A stretch of 64,000 bases of DNA, from the NCBI GenBank assembly GCA_021819435.1, contig JAKARB010000012.1, forward strand, positions 62,001-126,000. Reading direction: 5' to 3'. Position 1 is the first letter of the stretch; each line of letters begins with the position of its first letter. A model generated the notes under the pieces. That model ran no database searches. It saw only the letters and a list, made by a program, of their open reading frames with translations, and was not told the origin of the DNA. Positions 59,918-64,000 of the stretch are shown in pieces. The translations under genes and the position numbers were made by a program. This stretch comes from Pseudomonadota bacterium (GTDB taxonomy: Bacteria; Pseudomonadota; Gammaproteobacteria; Burkholderiales; Burkholderiaceae_C).

Positions 59918-60604
59918 TCAACCCATCATCACCGGGCCGCCCTTGGCGAGCGCACGCTGATAGGCGGGCCGGCTTTCCATGCGCTTGACGTAAGCGGCCA
60001 GGTTTGGGTGCTTGGCCACAGCGTCCGAGCGCGACAGCAAGGCCGAGACGGCGAAACTCATCTGGAAGTCGGCCAGGCTGATGTGCTCGCCCGCGAACCA
60101 TTCGTGGCGACCCAGGTGCTCCTCGATGAAGGCCAGCGAGGTGTTCACGTTCGGGTCGATGAGCTGCTTTTGCACACGCTTGCACAGCTCCCGCGCAATC
60201 GGCCGAACGAAAAACGGCATCGGCTGCGTCGGGATCGTCATGAACACCAGCTTCATGACGAGCCAGTTCATCAGCGAGCCTTCGGCGAAATGCATCCAGA
60301 AGCGCACTTGCCGGTGCTCGGGCGTGCCGGCCGCTGGCACGAGGCGGGCCGCTTCACCCGGCGCCTGGCGGCCGTATTGCTCGACCAGGTACTCGAGGAT
60401 GGCGCCTGACTCGGCAACCACCTCGCCCCGATCGGTGATGACGGGGGATTTTCCCAAAGGGTGGACCTGCTTGAGCTCGGGCGGCGCCAGCTTGGTGAGG
60501 GGATGGCGTTTGTAAACCTTCAGCTCGTAAGGTTGGCCGAGCTCTTCGAGCAGCCACAGGATCCGCTGTGACCGCGAGGTTTCAAGGTGGTGAACGGTGA
60601 TCAT
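59918..60604 (-). CDS. Glutathione S-transferase
   Basis: Start chosen at ATG 60602-60604 (MITVHHLETSRSQRILWLLE), the usual GST N-terminus; a 50-residue upstream extension is a shadow. The 228-residue protein has the thioredoxin-like G-site (Ser in LETSRSQRILW, GKSPVITDRGEVVAESGAIL EYLVEQYG) and the helical C-domain (SLAFIEEHLGRHEWFAGEHI SLADFQMSFAV). Substrate unknown. It overlaps no gene and sits 43 bases downstream of the OMF gene on the same strand. Confidence 0.93.
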   Translation of the reverse strand: MITVHHLETSRSQRILWLLEELGQPYELKVYKRHPLTKLAPPELKQVHPLGKSPVITDRGEVVAESGAILEYLVEQYGRQAPGEAARLVPAAGTPEHRQVRFWMHFAEGSLMNWLVMKLVFMTIPTQPMPFFVRPIARELCKRVQKQLIDPNVNTSLAFIEEHLGRHEWFAGEHISLADFQMSFAVSALLSRSDAVAKHPNLAAYVKRMESRPAYQRALAKGGPVMMG

Positions 60605-60647
60605 GCGCGAAGCATAACTTGTTGCAGTGCAGCATGACCACTTGGGT

Positions 60648-62285
60648 TTACCTTGGGGGGAGCCTGTTGGCTGGGTTGGCCGATGTGGCCGCCGACGAGG
60701 CCGACACGGACGCCGCCGTCGGAGCAGCGCCTTCGACATCCCCCAAGCCCCCACCTGCCGCCTGATAGAGCGTGATCAGCGCATCCAGGCGGTTGAAGCG
60801 GTTGAGCGCCAGATTGTTCTCTGCCTGGCGGCGGGTTTCCTGGGCGTCCAGCCAGGTTTTCAGCGGCACGGCGCCGGCGCGGTAACGGGCCTCGGACAGG
60901 CGCTCGCTATCGCGGGCGGCGCTCACGGCGGCCTGCAATCGCTCGCCCTGTTGTTCGTAGCGCAAGCGCGACGCCAAAGCGTTGTCCACCTCCGACAAGG
61001 CCGTGTACCAGCTCTGGCGAAAGCCGCGCACGGCCAGTTCGTGGTCGGTTTTCGAGATGTCGATGTTGCGCTGCACGTCGCGCCATTGCACGAAGGGCAG
61101 CAGCAAGCCAGCGCCCAGCGTGCCCACTGGGTCGGCCAGCACGCGGCTGAGCTCGGTCGAGCTGCCGCCCACGCTGCCGGTCAAGGTCAGCTTGGGGAAG
61201 GCGGCTGCACGGGTGGCGTCCACCTGGGCCAGGGTCTTGCGCAGGCGCAGCTCGGCGGCGCGCAGGTCAGGGCGGCGGTTCAGCAATTCGGCCGGGGCGC
61301 CCGCAGGCACTTCTGGCAATGCGCCCTCAGGCAGGCGGTTGGCCTCGCCCAACGCCACGCCGGGCGGGCCGTCGAACAGGATGGCCAAGGCGTTGCGCGC
61401 CTGTGTGCGTTGCAGCAGGAACTGGGTGTGCGCGGCTTCTTGCGCGGCCAACGCCTGCGTGGCCTGCGCCACCTCCAGCCCCGACACGGCGCCCTGGCCT
61501 TTTTGGGCTTGTACCAACTCCAGGGTGCGCCGCGCGTAATCGATGCTCTGCTGGCTGGCCTCCACCCGCTGGTTCAGGTAGGCCACCTGCCAATGCAGGC
61601 GCGCCGTCGTGCCGACCAGGGCCAGGGCCACAGCCAGACGGTCTTCCTCGGTGGCCTGGGCCTCCCAGTCGGCAGCGCTGCGCAAGGCCGCTACGCGTCC
61701 CCACAGGTCGGCCTCCCAGCTCAGGCCGAGGGAGGCGCTGTTGAGGCGGGTCGTGTCGCCGCCATCCAGCGGACGCGACGCGGAGCTGTTGCCTTGCAAG
61801 CTCACCGTGGGCAACTGGTCGCTGGCGGCCTGGCCGGCCACGAACTGGGCGCGGCGCACCCTCAGCGCGGCTTGCGCCAGGTCGTTGTTGCGCGCCAAGG
61901 CTTCGCGGATGAGCTGGTGCAAGGCCGGGTCGTCGAAGGCGAGCCACCAGGGTGACAACGCAGGCGGTTGCTCGCGCGATGGGTTGGCCGAAGCGCTGCC
62001 TTCACCGCCTTCGGCCAGGCCCGCACTGGCTGGGCTGGCGGAAGCGTAGCTCGCCGGCACGGTCAGCGCCGGACGCTCGTAGGAGGTCGAGGCGCAACCG
62101 GCCAGCAAAGCGCTCGCGCTCGCCAGCGTCAACGCCCACATGGCCGCGCGGGCCACCGGCTGGCGCCTGGCCGTGATCGGTGTGGCAGGCCCCGAGCGTG
62201 AACCGTTCGCGTGCTCGGCGCCATCAACGGCATTCACGCGATGGGCCGCTGCGTGATGGAAAAGAATGAAGTCGTTCATGGGCAT
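60648..62285 (-). CDS. Outer membrane factor lipoprotein of efflux system (NodT/OprM type)
   Basis: The 545-residue protein has an N-terminal extension of about 48 residues, then a lipoprotein signal (LTLASASALLAGCASTSYER). TolC-like halves follow (SPWWLAFDDPALHQLIREAL, ARNNDLAQAALRVRRAQFVA, SLSWEADLWGRVAALRSAAD; PEVPAGAPAELLNRRPDLRA, ERLSEARYRAGAVPLKTWLD). Start may instead be near residue 49 (MWALTLA). It lies 25 bases downstream of the MacB gene and so probably supplies the outer-membrane channel of a MacAB-type pump; the MacA partner must be beyond the right edge. Confidence 0.93.
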   Translation of the reverse strand: MPMNDFILFHHAAAHRVNAVDGAEHANGSRSGPATPITARRQPVARAAMWALTLASASALLAGCASTSYERPALTVPASYASASPASAGLAEGGEGSASANPSREQPPALSPWWLAFDDPALHQLIREALARNNDLAQAALRVRRAQFVAGQAASDQLPTVSLQGNSSASRPLDGGDTTRLNSASLGLSWEADLWGRVAALRSAADWEAQATEEDRLAVALALVGTTARLHWQVAYLNQRVEASQQSIDYARRTLELVQAQKGQGAVSGLEVAQATQALAAQEAAHTQFLLQRTQARNALAILFDGPPGVALGEANRLPEGALPEVPAGAPAELLNRRPDLRAAELRLRKTLAQVDATRAAAFPKLTLTGSVGGSSTELSRVLADPVGTLGAGLLLPFVQWRDVQRNIDISKTDHELAVRGFRQSWYTALSEVDNALASRLRYEQQGERLQAAVSAARDSERLSEARYRAGAVPLKTWLDAQETRRQAENNLALNRFNRLDALITLYQAAGGGLGDVEGAAPTAASVSASSAATSANPANRLPPR

Positions 62286-62310
62286 GTTTGTGGCAGCTCG
62301 CGGGTCGGCC

Positions 62311-64000
62311 TCACTGCCGGCTCAGCGCGTCGACCGGGTCGAGCTGCGCCGCGCGGCGCGCCGGCAGGAAGCCGAACACCACCCCGATCAGCGAAGAGAC
62401 ACCGAAGGCCGTCACGATCGAAGCCGTCGAATACACCATGCTGAAGCCGGTGTTGAACTGATCGAAGATCACGCCCAGGCTCAGGGCCAGCGCAATGCCC
62501 AGCCCGCCGCCGAGCAGGCACACCAGCACCGCCTCGATGAGGAACTGGCGCAGGATGTCAGACTGCCTGGCGCCCACGGCCATGCGCACGCCGATCTCCT
62601 GCGTGCGCTCGGTGACCGACACCAGCATGATGTTCATCACCCCGATGCCGCCCACGATCAGCGAGATCACCGCGATCGAGGAGATCAGCAGTGTCAAGGT
62701 CTGCGTCGTGCTTTCGATGGTCTGGCGGATGCTGTCGCTGTTGCGCACGAAGAAGTCCTTCGATGCATGGCGCTGGGTCATCAGCTTGGTGATGCCCTGC
62801 TCGGCCGCCGACGGGTTCGCGCTGTCGCTGATGCGCACGGTGATGTTGCGCAGGTGGTTCTGCCCCATCAGGCGTCGCATCGCCGTCGTGTAGGGCACCC
62901 ACACGTTCAGGTTGTCAGACATGTTGAAGCCACTCTCGGAAGGCGCCGTCACCCCGATGACACGCACCGGTACGCTGCCCAGGAAGATGACCTGGCCCAC
63001 CGGATCCTCGCCATTCGGGAACAACGCAGCCTTCGTGTTCGGGTCGATGACAGCCTCTTGCGTCTGGCGGCGCACGCTTTCGTCGTCGAAGGCCTGGCCC
63101 TGGGCGATGTCATAACCCTTGACGCGGAAGAACTGGTCACCCACGCCCGCGACGTTGGCTGTCGCCTCGACGTTGCCACGGCGCAGGGTCACGCTGGTGC
63201 TCACGCTGGGCGTGACGCTGTCGACGTAGTTGAGCTGCGCCAGCGCATTGGCGTCGGCGGGCACCAGCGTGCGGATGCGGCCGGCCTGGCGGTCGCCGAA
63301 GTTCTTGCCGGGGTAGATGTCGATGGTGTTGGTGCCCATTGCCGCGATGTCCTTGAGCACGCGCTGGCGCGAGCCTTCGCCCAGCGCCACCATCGACACC
63401 ACCGAGGCGATGCCGATGATGATGCCGAGCATGGTCAGCAAGGTGCGCAGCCGGTGCCCGGCCATCGCGCGCAGCGCCATGGTGAAGGCCTCGTTGAAGC
63501 GCCCCCACACCGCCGCCCACGAGGCCTCGGGCTGCATGGCCGGGCGCGCGGCCGCCCGCTTGACGGGCTCGGCCCCTTCGGACACACGGTCGGCGACGAT
63601 GCGCCCGTCCGCCACCTCGATGATGCGCTGCGCGTGCGCCGCCACCTTGGCATCGTGGGTGACGATGATGACCGTGTGGCCATCGGCGTGCAGCTCCTGG
63701 AGGATGCGCATCACCTCTTCGCCGCTGACGCTGTCGAGCGCCCCGGTGGGCTCGTCGGCCAGGATGACGTCGCCGCCGTTCATCAATGCGCGCGCGATGG
63801 ACACGCGCTGCTGCTGGCCGCCCGAGAGCTGCCCCGGCCGGTGCTCGGAACGTTCTTCGAGCCCCAAGCGCTTGAGCAGGGCCAGCGCACGCTCGCGACG
63901 GCGCGCCGGGCTGTGCCCCGCGTAGATCGATGGGATCTCCGTGTTGCCCACAGCCGTCAGGTCACCCATCAGGTGATAGCGCTGGAAGATGAAGCCGAAG
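62311..64000 (-). CDS. macB: MacB-type ABC exporter, ATPase-permease fusion (5' cut by window edge)
   Basis: The frame runs to the right edge; the first visible residues are [19 protein letters not shown], inside the ATPase domain, so about 80 N-terminal residues including Walker A are missing. The ABC signature [20 protein letters not shown], Walker [14 protein letters not shown] and the H-loop VIIVTHD are present. The permease follows with the first helix ([20 protein letters not shown]), a large periplasmic domain, and three C-terminal helices plus [20 protein letters not shown]. MacB exports macrolides, enterotoxins or lipoproteins with MacA and a TolC-like channel. Overlapping plus-strand ORFs are shadows. 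Confidence 0.95.
   Translation of the reverse strand, partial: FGFIFQRYHLMGDLTAVGNTEIPSIYAGHSPARRRERALALLKRLGLEERSEHRPGQLSGGQQQRVSIARALMNGGDVILADEPTGALDSVSGEEVMRILQELHADGHTVIIVTHDAKVAAHAQRIIEVADGRIVADRVSEGAEPVKRAAARPAMQPEASWAAVWGRFNEAFTMALRAMAGHRLRTLLTMLGIIIGIASVVSMVALGEGSRQRVLKDIAAMGTNTIDIYPGKNFGDRQAGRIRTLVPADANALAQLNYVDSVTPSVSTSVTLRRGNVEATANVAGVGDQFFRVKGYDIAQGQAFDDESVRRQTQEAVIDPNTKAALFPNGEDPVGQVIFLGSVPVRVIGVTAPSESGFNMSDNLNVWVPYTTAMRRLMGQNHLRNITVRISDSANPSAAEQGITKLMTQRHASKDFFVRNSDSIRQTIESTTQTLTLLISSIAVISLIVGGIGVMNIMLVSVTERTQEIGVRMAVGARQSDILRQFLIEAVLVCLLGGGLGIALALSLGVIFDQFNTGFSMVYSTASIVTAFGVSSLIGVVFGFLPARRAAQLDPVDALSRQ

Overview
The window is high-GC DNA from a betaproteobacterium of the order Burkholderiales. 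The evidence is the trmB, ppiC-bolA, yciB-msrB and ilvB-ilvN-ilvC blocks, a sigma/DUF3619/DUF3106/RDD cluster, a PEP-CTERM protein and PHA genes. Genera such as Aquabacterium, Rubrivivax or Roseateles would fit, but this is inference. No species can be named from the sequence alone.

Region 1 (1-11,872) is the right end of a prophage or prophage-derived element. It is integrated beside tRNA-Gly(UCC) and everything in it is on the minus strand. In transcription order it runs: P4-type integrase, small unknown genes, an AlpA-like regulator, two winged-helix proteins (one carrying five iteron-like repeats inside its gene), a DnaB helicase, a 66-codon ORF, and then directly a contractile-tail module. 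That module holds a tail assembly chaperone with a probable -1 frameshift extension, a tape measure protein with a lytic transglycosylase domain, a Dit-like protein, a gp10-like protein, a baseplate hub and a gp138-like spike. Terminase, portal, capsid, sheath, tube, lysis and CI-type repressor genes are not between helicase and tail. The element continues past the left edge.

Region 2 (11,873-25,400) is host chromosome. It holds tRNA-Gly, a PEP-CTERM protein, trmB, and a minus-strand run of ppiC, bolA, an N5-glutamine-type methyltransferase, an acyl-CoA ligase, yciB, msrB and selO. After that come uppP, a DUF455 ferritin-like gene, xerD, a chalcone-isomerase-like gene, an AEC transporter and an unknown membrane-anchored protein.

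Region 3 (25,500-29,100) is a less GC-rich minus-strand cassette of three overlapping genes: a CHASE2-type membrane protein, a secreted unknown and an M48 lipoprotein peptidase.

Region 4 (29,217-39,787) is a GNAT gene followed by a tight six-gene plus-strand operon. It encodes an HlyD-type adaptor, an RbbA-like double ABC ATPase/permease, an ABC-2 permease, a PHA synthase, a MaoC-phosphotransacylase fusion and a NodT-type outer-membrane factor. An exporter thus encloses two PHA/acyl-CoA genes.

Region 5 (39,807-64,000) is housekeeping and metabolism. It holds ilvB-ilvN-ilvC with hairpins ahead of ilvB, the sigma/DUF3619/DUF3106/RDD cluster, a LOG protein, PII and nadE. It continues with a FemAB-like acyltransferase, an RNase T-like exonuclease, a PAS-GGDEF protein, NDH-2, a large aminopeptidase P, a Crp/Fnr regulator, a PaaX-like regulator, a fatty acid desaturase and a GST. 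It ends with an outer-membrane factor next to a MacB exporter cut by the right edge.
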